A stretch of 64,000 nucleotides of DNA from Impatiens glandulifera. Its lineage: Eukaryota; Streptophyta; Magnoliopsida; Ericales; Balsaminaceae. This document shows, one piece after another, positions 13,188 through 23,957 of the stretch (position 1 is its first letter; every line of letters starts with the position of its first letter). A program made the position numbers and the translations under genes. The notes under the pieces were generated by a model that was not told where the DNA came from, searched no databases, and was given only the letters and a program-made list of their open reading frames with translations. The stretch is from NCBI RefSeq assembly GCF_907164915.1, contig NC_061863.1, forward strand, positions 36,057,382 to 36,121,381, written 5' to 3'.

Positions 13188-13400
13188 CAAATTAAGCATT
13201 ATTATATATATATATATAGATTATATTGTTATGAATGTTGCGTGTTCATCAAATTTTGTGTTAAATTTAAAATATAAAGTCTTATTAGCTTAGTTGGTTA
13301 AATGGTTTTACTTGTTATTGTTAAGTTGCAAGTTCAAAACATACATATAACAATTTAATTTTATTTTTAACCATTTCAAGTTTATGGGCGGGTTGTCATA
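12357..13400. repeat. Three-copy tandem repeat, about 415 bp unit, with tRNA-like core
   Basis: Three diverged units start at about 12357, 12773 and 13190 (the last truncated). Each has AATTAAGCATTATTATATATA, then ATTGTTATGAATGT, then TTAGTTGGTTAAATGG about 35 bp before AAGTTCGAAACATAC, then TATGGGCGGGTCAAC. The TTAGTTGGTTAAATGG and GTTCGAAAC blocks resemble the A and B boxes of RNA polymerase III promoters at a plausible spacing, so the unit may contain a SINE-like segment. I see no full tRNA fold. Confidence 0.65.
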
Positions 13401-13780
13401 CTAGTTCTCTTTTAATAAAAAAAATTAAGGGCTATAATTTTTAAGATGTAAGTTACAATTGTTTTTTTAAATGAGACTATAATATATTTATTATGATATT
13501 GAGTTTGAAGGGAGAAATAATTTTTGTCTTTAAAGTTGATTTAGATCAATAATTTCTATTGAGAAAATTTTGATTCATGTCTGAAATATTTTTGACATTA
13601 ATAAGGATTTTATTTATATTGCTGATAAAGTTCAAAAATTAAGAGTAACAAAATAGTGTTGATCAAATTCATTATGTACAAACTGAACAACCTCAAAATC
13701 AAGTGTTTTTTTTTTGACAATCCAATTTAATTGAATTACTCTTTATGAATAAATTATTGCATTCGTTGTATTTTTATATG
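13401..13780. other. AT-rich spacer, nothing recognised
   Basis: Low-complexity AT-rich DNA between the tandem repeat and the copia remnant. It may include the decayed upstream part of that copia element, but no domain is readable. Confidence 0.5.
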
Positions 13781-14335
13781 GAGTTTCACCAAAATAGATG
13801 TTAAGGAGTTTATCAATAAAGACATTGAAAAATAATTTGGTGCAACTAGAAAATTTTGTGTCGAGAGATCAAATTAATATGGTTTACAAATTAAAGAAAT
13901 TCATCAATGGACCTAAAGAAGCGTCTCATCATTGATACCATATACTTCACAAAATAATATTTCTCTCTTTGGGTTTTGAGGTGAATTTAATCGATAATTT
14001 GTGTATCACAAGTTTAGTGAAAGTAAACACATATTTATGGTTTTATATGTGAGTGACATTTTTTCCTACAAATTTTGATTGACATTAAATATCCAAATAG
14101 TTATGAGATATTTAAAAAGAATTAAGGATTAAATTCTTACATATAGAAGGTCGGATAGTCTTAAGATCATTGGGCCGATCTTACGGGAAGCCAAAACAAT
14201 ATGAAATCCACTTCGGGTCACATTTTCTATAGTTGTTTTAGTAAGTTTTTAATGAAGTGTCAAACAAACACTTACGGCTTCATCTAGGAGTGAAATTTGT
14301 GACATGTTACTAGGCATCAAATTAGGTGATATTAA
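13780..14335 (+). pseudogene. Ty1/copia reverse transcriptase-RNase H remnant (5' part)
   Basis: Broken frames give clear copia polymerase signatures in order: VSRDQINMVYKLKK and INGPKEASHH (the YKLKKSIYGLKQA region), LGFEVNLIDN, a damaged LYVDD region near 14050, and the RNase H piece VKQTLTASS near 14252. Stops and frameshifts occur throughout, so it cannot encode protein. The reading continues beyond the LINE at 27745 (KELYKIDRF), showing that the LINE split this older element in its RNase H region. Confidence 0.8.
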
Positions 14336-14376
14336 TATCTAAGTTTTTTGCATGATCATAATAGAAATGATAGGAA

Positions 14377-16397
14377 AATAAATAACTGCATATAGAAATG
14401 ATAGGACTTTCATTCCAGAAAATTATGTTGTTATTGGACTTGCTGCACAGAATGGACCGTTAGGGTCGCAGGTTGGTACCCTAGACCTAACCGGTCATTT
14501 TGTTGGGAAATTGAAATCTTGTCTGGCTAAAACTGATGACAACCGGGTTTCTATATCGGGTGAAAATATTATGCTGAGATTTATGTCTATTTTGAATGAT
14601 TCTATTGAAGTTGGTATTGGGGTTCCTATTGAGGTAAGTATGACAGGGCTGAATACGACTGATGGTCGAGAATTAGTAGGTTCAAAGAATATTACAAGGT
14701 CGGGGTTAGTTTCAGAAACAGGAAAACATGACAGTTTAGGTTATTCAAGTGCAGAAAAAGATCAGAAAACATATTTTACTGGTCCTGCTAGAGAGGATGA
14801 TGAACTGGGCAAAATGAGTCATATTGAAATTGTCTCTACAGAGATGGAGATATCAGCTGCTCAGAGTCCATTGGGTCTAAAGAAGGACATAATTTCAGAA
14901 TCTTGTTCTGCAATGGGAAATCTTGTAAATCTGAGAGTCTCGGGTTCTATTGATGATCAGAATGTTAAGTCCACATGTCGTGCTAAGGATCAGATGGAAA
15001 GTCAGACAACCAGACTATGGACTAGGCTAGAAAAATGTTGAACAGAAGACACTAAATGCGCCCAGGATTCTGAAACTGAGGCTAAAATTGCAGGTTCTTT
15101 TAAACAACTTGCACATATAGCTGAAGCTGTTAAAGACATAGTCTAACAGAATCTATAAATACTGAAGAAATTGGATCTAAGTTGGAGCTGGTCATAGAAA
15201 TAAATTCAGCTAAATCAGAAAAGTCTTATAATACAGATCTAAAGGATGATGAACTAAACTTGATTGGTATAGCCAATGGTGAAAGCTTGGCTAGGAATTA
15301 TATTGATTCGTTAGTTGATGGCACCATGAATGACAATCTGTTTGAAAATCTGGGTTTGGATATGGATCTCATGGAAGCTACAAATAAGTTGGGTCAGAAT
15401 ATAAGTTAGGGTATAATAGGTGAAGAATGTATGAAACTGGAAGAATTAGCAAACGGTTTTCGCTTGGCCGGGTCTGATAAGAGGTTAGCCAACGGTTTTC
15501 GCTTGGTCGGGTCGAATAAGGGGTTAGCCAACGGTTTTTGCTTGACCGGGTCTGATAAGGGGTTAGCCAACGGTTTTCGCTTGGCTGGGTCTGAAAAAGA
15601 TAATCTGGTTGCTAAAAAGTTAGGTCTAACAAGGGTGGATGACATGAATCTTGAATTGAAAAAGGCAAACATCTAAGCTATGAGCCACCGGTCGAATCAA
15701 TAGAACCAGAGCATGGATGTTGATTTGGAATTAGACGATTACTTTGACTATGATGAAACAATAATATGCAACCTTAAATATCATAAGTCCATGAAGAAAA
15801 TGTCGGCAGCAAAGATCAAACCAAAAGCAAAATGGCATAGTTCTTCCAAAACAAGTGCTGAAATTAAAAGGATCGTTTAAGAAACGGGATCAAAAAATGC
15901 TAAAACAGTTAAGAAGGGTAAGAATGGATCGAAAATCAAAGAAAGGAAAAACATGAAGGCAAATAACTCAAGTTCCAAGAAGAATGCTGAAGTAAATCCT
16001 AAGGAAATTATGACACCCGAGGCTAACCCTAAGATATTGAACCTAAGTGCGTTTTCTCGACTCGTTAATCTGGATCCTAAAATTCCAATTGAAAACATTC
16101 AAAAGAGGAAAACTGGTACACAAGAGAAGAACACTGAAGGGAATATTAGATTGGAACAATTGAATGCAACGTTTTTGTGGGAAATACAAGGGTTAGATGG
16201 GCCGAAAAGAACAAACAAGTCATGAAAGATAACAACCCTGAAACAGTCATCTACTCAGCTCCTCCTACTGCTGCAATTCCTGGCAAAGAAAATAATCAGG
16301 ATGATAACAAGGATCCTATTGCTGGTCCTATATGGTCAATGAGGAAAAATGAAATAGCAAATTTGGCAAGACTGAGAAACCAGATGAAGAAGTTATT
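14377..16397 (+). pseudogene. LINE ORF1, 5' portion (broken)
   Basis: The open run from about 14377 continues to 15041; further open pieces lie at 15182-15409, 15431-15676, 15953-16225 and 16177-16434 in changing frames. The product is hydrophilic, rich in Lys, Glu, Asn and Ser, and contains four 13-residue repeats (15449-15604). I recognise no domain here; the identity comes from its position upstream of the DUF4283-like part in the same LINE. The last piece runs straight into the copia LTR at 16398 and would resume at 21752. Confidence 0.6.
15449..15604 (+). repeat. 39 bp x 4 coding minisatellite in LINE ORF1
   Basis: Four head-to-tail 39 bp units start at 15449, 15488, 15527 and 15566 and encode ANGFRLAGSDKRL-type 13-residue repeats. 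The unit length is a multiple of three and the units lack stops, so both strands stay open here; the minus-strand frame is a by-product. Confidence 0.92.
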
Positions 16398-17962
16398 TGA
16401 TAGGATCGGTGTAATCAATAGAGACGGGGTCTAACTATTGATAACAACTTATACACTTCAGTTCGATTTTAACTCTGTTAGAAGTTAAAATATATTTCTA
16501 TTCTTCGCAAATCCATCGAACTCTTGAAACATATTCAAGTGTGGAAATGTTCGTCGGATTTGAAGCTTTGAACCAATGAAAAATGAATAACAGAAAGTAA
16601 AGAACACAACGAGTTGTTTATGGATGTTCTGAGCAAACTCTTCTATGTCACCCCTTCTTTTAATAACCGGAAGGATATCACTAGATACTTTGAGATGAAT
16701 ACAACTCACTGATCTAGCTAACTCTCTTTTGAACAAAACAACCTTTGTTCAACTTACCACACACTGTTAATGACTAAAAAATAGTCCAGTAACTCATCTC
16801 TCAACTTCACGTAGTGATTTACAAAATACACTTGAGAATAAAATATCTAGAGAGAGAGTAAGTTGATTCAAGAAATCAAACTTGTAGAAATCTGGTGATT
16901 CAATTAGAAAGAGAGAGCTTCAGCTTCTGTCTTATATATTCAGCCAGCAATTTGTCCGTTGTCTTTAAGTAGCAATTTATTCTTGAAAAGCTTCAACGGT
17001 CAAATTATTCTACAATTTATCCTTTTGGATACATGTCCTCTTTCTTTTGGATGTATTATTCATGAGTTACTGGGTAGTACAGTAGAAAAAGATTTTTGAG
17101 ATCGTGGTAGTACAATGCAGTACAAGAAATTTGAATAATGACAAATGTGGCAGTTGTTCATTTATTGAGCTTTGTTGTCAGATGCCTGGAAGACTCTGTT
17201 GCCAGCTGTCTGGAAGCTCATCTACCTTCAGACGTCTATCAGACTGACAGTCTATTAGATGCCCCCATCTAATAGTCTATTAGACGCCCCCCATCTAACA
17301 TTCTATTAGATCTTGGTCGTTCATCTCATCTTAGATCTTAGACGTCCATCTGCCTAGACGCCCCATCTGTTTAGACGCCTCATCTTGGCCGTTCATCTAC
17401 TTAGACGTCCATCTGCTCATCTTAGCCATCTACTTAGACGCCCCATCTAACAGTCTATTAGATGCCCCCATCTAATAGACTCCGACGTCTAACCACGCAT
17501 TAGACGCCCCATCTAATTACGTGCGTTGACTTTGAGTTGTGCCTACAAATTAACAAAAATACAATTATTTATTATACGTATGGTAAAATTTGAACCCAGG
17601 TCACCCACATGACAAGCAGGTGTACTTACCACTACACCACAGACAATGTTGATATCTAATATATATTTATATATTTGATATGACTAACAATTATTGAACT
17701 TAGTTTTATCCATTTATTATCAAAAACCATTTCATCAATCATTAAAAATCAAGTATGTTAAATTATTTTAAATCAATTAAAAATTTAACCCAACAATTTA
17801 TCCCTTTTTGATTATTTAAGCTAAATTATCAAAACCAGTTGAGTTCATGATTTAAACATAATTCAACAATTTCTCAAAATTTAACCCAACAATTTCTCCC
17901 TTTTTGAATATTTAAAGTAAATTATCAAAACCAGTTTAAACATTAAAAATCTTAACCCAATA
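16398..17962 (-). repeat. 3' LTR of the gag-only copia element
   Basis: About 1565 bp, matching 20004-21751. On the minus strand it has a TATATAAG promoter box (about 16931-16940), a block with GAAGAAGGGGTGACATAGAAG, and it ends CCTATCA. Its start is given as TATTGGGTTAAG, apparently mutated from TGTTGGGTTAAG. A TTAGACGCCCCATCTAA minisatellite occupies about 17240-17520. The upstream junction is tandemly repeated (PPT-like AAAAAGGGAGAAAT next to TGTTGGGTTAA at about 17789, 17880 and 17950), so the exact start is slightly uncertain. Confidence 0.85.
17576..17646 (-). other. tRNA-Asp-like segment in the 3' LTR
   Basis: On the minus strand the segment reads GGTGTAGTGGTAAGTACA, then CTGCTTGTCATGTGGGTGAC, then GGGTTCAAATTTTACC. 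This follows the tRNA-Asp(GUC) layout: D-loop/A box, anticodon arm with GTC, and T-arm/B box GGTTCAAAT. The acceptor stem is degraded and it sits in LTR sequence, so it is probably a tRNA-derived insertion rather than a working tRNA gene. The same segment is at the same place in the other LTR. Confidence 0.7.
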
Positions 17963-19951
17963 ATTTCTCTCTTTTTGATTATTTAAGATAAATTATCAAA
18001 ACCAGGCGAGTTCAAGATTTAAGCATAATCTAGGCATTATTGTAATCCAACAATCTTAAAAATATTTCTAAGGTAAGAAAACTTAAACTCGGGAAGTGGC
18101 CTTGAGAAGATGTCAGTCACTTCAGGCTATTGATTGTCATATGCTATGTCCGAGCATCCGGCTGTCCAGATGCCATTTGACTCTTCCAAGCCGCTTTCCT
18201 GTTTTACCTGCATTCAAAGATAATAACGAATCTGGTACCCATTTTTCTTTGGGTCCATAACTTATTAGTCCCTTGGGAATCCATACTTTGATTATTTATA
18301 TGGATTTCTCATGTTGCGTTGTGATCGGTGCGTATGATTTAGGCTTAGCAGACGTCTTCCTGCTAGCAACTGAACTGTTAACCTTAGAGGATGGTTTTTG
18401 TCTAAAACTCCTTGACTTCCTTTCAGGTTTTAATATGCCAGCCTTGATGGCTGCTTCCATTTTAAGTTTCAGACATCTAACAGTTGGCGGAACATAAGTA
18501 ATCTCATCCTTTAAGGTTAGCTCATCACAGCTTGGATCAGTTCCATTCTCAGTTAAGCTCCATTTGACAAAGCTTATAGCCTTAAGCTTGTCTGTTTATA
18601 GGTTTAACTTTTTACAGGACTGGTCTGGGTCATTGCTATCAAATTCTAAACCGGATTTGGATCTAGCAGGTTTCAACAGACTAATCTGATATTTGACAGC
18701 TTCTCCAGACCTTGTCCATGAACTGACAATATAGTTTAATCGATTATTTTCAGAACATAGAGTTTGAACCTTTTCCTTGAGCTTCTCATTCTCAGATGAG
18801 AGCTCAGCCATTTTGTTTTCAAAAACTTTAGAATCATTATTTTAAGATGAAGAAGAGATGTCAGATTTGTTTTTCAAATTTAGTTTATCAAAAGAGTCTG
18901 ATAGTTTCTTGTACTCAATGACCATGTCATTGAGTGCAGTAATTAACTCATCTCTTGAGAATTCTTCAAAGAAGAAGTCAAATACCTCAAAGTCAACTTC
19001 TTCTTTTTCTATGAAGCAAGTGACCTCTTCATTATCACTAACATTGGATGATGAATCATCTGAGTCGTTGTCAGCCCACTTGTCTTTGCTTTCAGCCGCC
19101 ATGCGAGTCTTCAACTCTTTCTTGTTCTTTTTCTCAAATTTATTTTTCTCATCATGCTTCGGCTTGTTGTTTCCTTCCTTGAAGTGTCTATTCTTCATGA
19201 ATTTTCAGATTTTCTTCATGAAAAGATCCATGGAATTGCTGTTAATCTACTTAGCAGCAGCCTTCACAGCAGTGGCAGTAGGTGGCTCCTTAGTGGTCAC
19301 CAATACCTTTATTATGATGGTGGATGTAGGGTGCTCCTCTTCATTCCTAAAGTTTATTTCAAACTCATAGGCCTTCAGATCGGCTAACAAGTCAAAGAGA
19401 TCCATCTTGTTGAGGTCTTTAGACTCCCTCATCGTCATCTTCTTAATATCTCACTCTCTGGGCAAAGCACGCATGACTTTGATCGCAACTTCTCTATTGA
19501 TGTATGTCTTGCCCATAGTGGATAGAGAAGTGATAACCTTACTGAATCTTTCATCGAACTCAGTCACCGTTTCTCCAGGATGCATCTTGAAGTTATTGAA
19601 CTGCTGTGTGGCAACCATGAGTCTGTTTTCTTTGGTTTTCTCATTGACCTCACACAGTTGAGTCAGCTTTTCCCAAATATCTTTGGTAGTGGGGCATGTG
19701 ATGATCTTGTGTAACATGTTGTCATCTAATGTCTTGTAGAGGATGTCTTTTGCTATGTTGTCGAGGTTGTTCTTTCTTTTATCTTCACTAGTCTACTCAG
19801 ATCTAGTCTTTTCAATCTTTATCAGACCTTCGGTGATGATAAACCACGTGTCATCATTTATGGCAGTTAGATGAGCGTGGACTATCGCCTTCCACACAAC
19901 ATAGTTTTCTAATGAGAACATGAGAACATTGTTGATGACAGCCATAGACAT
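17963..19951 (-). pseudogene. copia gag (UBN2-type), broken, zinc knuckle missing
   Basis: It starts at ATG 19951 (or 19945) just inside the primer binding site. Typical gag pieces are readable: NYVVWKAIVHAHL, then a TAG in place of an expected Trp at RSE*TSED, DDNMLHKI, WEKLTQLCEVNEKTKEN, HPGETVTEFDERFSKVI, VMRALPRE, and later an acidic DSDDSSSNVSDNEE stretch and a coiled-coil tail ending near 18600. The region between KFMKNRHFKEG and KFEKKNKK, where copia gags normally carry a CX2CX4HX4C zinc knuckle, has none. The remnant ends near KVWIPKGL, a motif usually found shortly before the protease. At least three stops or frameshifts make it non-functional. Confidence 0.82.
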
Positions 19952-19989
19952 GATTTAGATTCTTTTGGTGCTTAAGAATAAAAAACGAG

Positions 19990-20003
19990 GCTCTAATACC
20001 AAT
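19990..20003 (-). other. Primer binding site of the copia element
   Basis: Next to the 5' LTR end (CCTATCA) the minus strand reads ATTGGTATTAGAGC. This matches the TGGTATCAGAGC signature of copia elements primed by initiator tRNA-Met, with one change. Confidence 0.85.
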
Positions 20004-21751
20004 TGATAGGATCAGTGTAATCAATAGATTGATAACAGCTTATACACTTTAGTTTGATTTTAACCCTGTTAGAAGTTAAAATTTGTTTCTATTCTTCGCA
20101 AATCTTTCGAACTCTTGAAACATATTCAAGTACGGAAATGTTTGTCGGATTTGAAGCTTTGAACCAATGAAAAATGAATGGAAGAAAGTAAAGAACACAG
20201 TGAGTTGTTTATGGATGTTCGGAGCAAACTCTCCTACGTCACCCCTTCTTCCAACAACCGGAAGGATATCACTAGAGACTTTGAGATGAATACAACTCAC
20301 TGATTTAGCTAACTCTCTATTGAACAAAACAACCTTTGTTCAACTTACAACACACTGTTAATGACTAAAAAATAGTCTAGTAACTTATCTCTCAACTTCA
20401 CGTAGTGATTTATAAAATACACTTGAGAATAAAATATCTAGAGAGAGAGTAAGTTGATTCAAGAAATCAAACTTGTAGAAATCTGGTGATTTAATTAGAA
20501 AGAGAGAGCTTCAGCTTCTGTCTTATATATTCAGCCAGCAATTTGTCCGTTGTCTTTAGGCAGCAATTTATTTTTGAAAAACTTCAACGGTCAAATCCAC
20601 ATTTTGGACACATGTCCTCTTTCTGTTGGATGTACTATTCATGAGGTACTAGGTAGTACAACAGAAAATGATTCTTGAGATCGTGGTAGTACAATGCAGT
20701 ACAAGCAATTTGAATAATGGCAAACATGGTAGTTGTTCATTTGTTGAGCTCTGCTGTCAGATGCCTGGAAGACTCTGTTGCCAGCTGTTTGAAAGCTCAA
20801 CTGTCTTCAGACGTCTATCAGACTGACAGTCTATTAGACGCCCCCGATCTAACAGTCTATTAGATCGGTCGTTCATCTCATCTTAGATCTTAGACGTCCA
20901 TCTGCCTAGACGCCTCATCTTGGCCATTCATCTTCTTAGATGCCCCATCTAACTACACGTTAGACACCCCATCTAACAGTACGCTCCCATCTATTAGACT
21001 CCAACGTCTAACCACGCATTAGACGCCCCATTTAACTAAGTGCATTGACTTTGAGGCATCTACGCCTCATCTTGGTTTTTCATCTACTTAGATGCATCAT
21101 CTTGGTCGTTCATCTGCTTAAACGTCCATCTTCTCATCTGATCATCTTAGCCATCTGTTTAGACGCCTCATCTTGGTCGTTCATCTTCTTAGACGCCCCA
21201 TCTAACTACACGTTAGACGCCCCATCTAACAGTCTATTAGACTCCGACGTCTAACCACGTGTTAGACGCCCCATCTAACTACGTGCGTTGACTTTGAGAC
21301 ATCTGCTCGTGCGCGTTGACTTTGAGTTGTGCCTACAAATTAATCAAAATCCAATTATTAATTATGAGTCTGGTGAGATTTGAACCCAAGTCACCCGCAC
21401 GACAAACGTGTGTACTTACCACTACACCACAAACTATGTTGATATCTAAATATATATTTATATATTTGATATGACTAACAATTATTGAACTTAGTTTATC
21501 CATTTATTATCAAAAACCATTTCATCAATCATTAAAATCAAGTATGTTAAATTATTTTAAATCAATTAAAAACTTAACCCAACAATTTCTTCCTTTTTGA
21601 TAATTTAAGCTAAATTGTCAAAACTAGTTGATTTCATGATTTAAACATAATTCAACAATTTCTCAATTCTTAACCCAACAATTTTTCTCTTTTTAATTAT
21701 TTAAACTAAATTATCAAAATCAGTTTAAACATTAAAAATCTTAACCCAACA
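20004..21751 (-). repeat. 5' LTR of the gag-only copia element
   Basis: About 1748 bp, bounded on the minus strand by TGTTGGGTTAAG and CCTATCA. It matches the 3' LTR along its length. It is longer mainly because its TAGACGCCCCATCTAAC minisatellite (about 20820-21300) has more units. It also carries the tRNA-Asp-like segment and three tandem copies of the PPT-like/TGTTGGGTTAA junction (about 21587, 21672 and 21742). Confidence 0.87.
21366..21436 (-). other. tRNA-Asp-like segment in the 5' LTR
   Basis: The minus strand reads GGTGTAGTGGTAAGTACA, CGTTTGTCGTGCGGGTGAC and GGGTTCAAATCTCACC. This copy keeps the GTC anticodon and the GCGGGTGAC variable-arm sequence better than the copy in the 3' LTR. 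The shared position in both LTRs shows the insertion predates the last transposition. Confidence 0.72.
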
Positions 21752-23957
21752 CTATTTTTCCAAGTTAATAAACAAGAGATTACGATGCCCATGAAAGAAA
21801 TGATCAGTTGAATGCTCAGTTCAACAGTCACTATCTAAAGAATTGGAATCTCTTCAACAAAGACCAATATAATGAAGTGATCAAGTGGACGGTTGACGCC
21901 ATGAAGGAAATTTCGAAATGTAATAAAACAAAGGTGTACACAATCATGAGCAACCCCAACAAAACCTAGCAAGAATGAAATGTGTGGAATGGAAATGCCA
22001 TGAGCGATCCAGAAAAAAGGAAAATTCCAGATAGACACCTTATTTCCAAAGGTAATTACACTTGATCATCCGCACCAGTTTGAGCTCCTACCAGAAATTG
22101 AAGAAAAATTCATAAAGACATGGGAGTTTGTCATAGTTGGTCACTATATGAGCAACATGAAGGCACCATTTGCTGAGGTTAAAAGAACGTTGATGGGTCA
22201 GTGGGAATCCTATGGTCTGGAGAGGATCACAACCAATGATCATAGATTCTACTTTCTATCCTTCAGGAATGGAAGCGAAATAAAGTCGATCATAGAAAGA
22301 GAGTATACCTTTATCAGAGGAAAAAGATTTAAGTTGTACAAGTGGAGCGAGGAACTTAATATCAATCATAGACCACCTGAACTTGAACAAATCTGGGTGA
22401 ATCTCAAGAATGTTCCACCACACTTGTGCAACCCAATGGGTCTGGCCTATATTTCAAGCATTATAGGAAAACCACTTATGTTTGACCCAGTAATGAAAGG
22501 CTACGAGCGTGCATCTGTGGCCAGAGTTAGTGTCGAAATTCATCCAAGTAGTTCTCTTTCAATCAAGCTTGAACTTAAAGATAGACTAGAAATTTATTTG
22601 ACATTGGAGTACAATATGAATGGAAACCAAATCGATGTATATGGTGTAGCACTTTCACGCACGCTACGAATAAATTTCCAGTCAATAATAATCTAAAATC
22701 GAAGGCCAATAACAACGCTCAAGTATGCGGTATCAATGACTCTAACTAGGCTCAGGTTGAGAGAAATGTGAACAGGTCTGAACTTAACAGCAATGAATGC
22801 ACTGAGAATGATAAGATGGGCAACCAAAAGCAAGAACAGATAAATGTAAGAAAGAAGATAGGAAAAAGAATGAAGTGGGTAAGTGTACAAGCTGTCCCTA
22901 CTAACGCTAATCCCATCGGTCATGTTCAGGGCACTACTCCTGTGGATTCTGTTTTCTCAAGAATAGGTCATGTTCAAAACGTCGATCATGGTTAGGGTAT
23001 CGGTCTTGATAAAGTTGGATATAGCCACACTAGTCCTAGAGCTTCTCATAATGCTACCGTTCCTAGCCAAATTGACCATGTTAAGCCTGGTCCTGGACTT
23101 GCTGATCTTGAAACTACTCAAGTTACCGGATTTGCTACTACCGGTTCTAATGAAAAAGGTGCAACCATTGCTAATCCCGACAATATTGGTCATGATACTG
23201 GAATAAGTCCTATTATTGTGGATGATACTATTACTGGTCCTAACTCCACCGGTCCCAATATTGATCAAAGAACTGGTCTTGATGCAACTACAGGTCTTGG
23301 TTCTAAAGTTTATGGAATTCAAAGATCTATGGGACATGGAATACTTGACCCATATGAAACAAACAAAATTGGGTCTAAAGGCACTCTAATAGGTCGTGAG
23401 TCCACTCTTCACAATTCTAATAATGCAAGCAAGAACCCAAAAAACAATGTCATCAGAATTCAAAATGACCCGATCCTTGGGCTTAGAGCCACCTTTTGAG
23501 ATAAAACAGTAGAATCCTGGAATAAGTAATAAAGCTTCATCTTGAGAATGATATGGGAAATCTTAGGTTTTGTGAAATCAAAAGATCAAGTACAGAAGAA
23601 GACAATTTGGACTTGAATAAGGCAGTGAGCCTTAGTTCTGAAGTAGAACGAATTAAAATTGATAACAGACATGAATCCAATAGTGAAGAGGTTCAAAGTC
23701 AGAAAAGAACTACTAAAGCAGAACAAGATGAAAATCGAAGACAAAGTAGAAAGATCCTGGATCTAGAAGCCACTAACTCTATCACGGGAGAAGATGAGAT
23801 CTATATGAGGCAACTCCCACTCAATGAAAATAGTATTCCATGTAATCAAACTGTAGCCATTGAGGATAGTGAGGTAAGTGATGCTTATAATTTCTCTAAT
23901 GAAGAGGTTCAGGACAGTCTGGAAAGTAAAAAACCCAAAAATTATATTCATTCATGA
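21752..23957 (+). pseudogene. LINE ORF1, 3' portion with DUF4283-like domain
   Basis: The stretch resumes the ORF1 reading after the copia insertion. The clearest part is the frame 22148-22696, with FAEVKRTLMGQWESYGLERI, YTFIRGKRFKLYKWSEE and EQIWVNLKNVPPHLCN, which is the RNA-binding DUF4283-like module of plant LINE ORF1 proteins. Later pieces are a GHV/GLD-rich low-complexity tail (22768-23499) and an acidic region (23553-23957). Stops split the frame at about 21970, 22690 and 22750, and I see no CCHC knuckle, which many relatives carry after this domain. It overlaps the start of ORF2 by four bases. Confidence 0.78.

Larger units (their letters stand above)
16398..21751 (-). mobile_element. 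Ty1/copia LTR retrotransposon, gag only, non-autonomous
   Basis: The element lies on the minus strand with the 5' LTR at 20004-21751 and the 3' LTR at 16398-17962. A primer binding site of the initiator-Met type (TGGTATTAGAGCC) follows the 5' LTR. The internal region is only about 2.0 kb and holds a broken gag; protease, integrase, reverse transcriptase and RNase H are absent. Flanking pentamers TTATT (16393-16397) and CTATT (21752-21756) look like a 5 bp target duplication with one change. It sits inside LINE ORF1, so it is the youngest layer of this nest, though the LTRs have diverged visibly. Confidence 0.88.

Noticed and set aside
15406..15672. Minus-strand ORF with repeated DPAKRKPLANPLS units
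   Set aside because: Antisense of the 39 bp repeat inside LINE ORF1.
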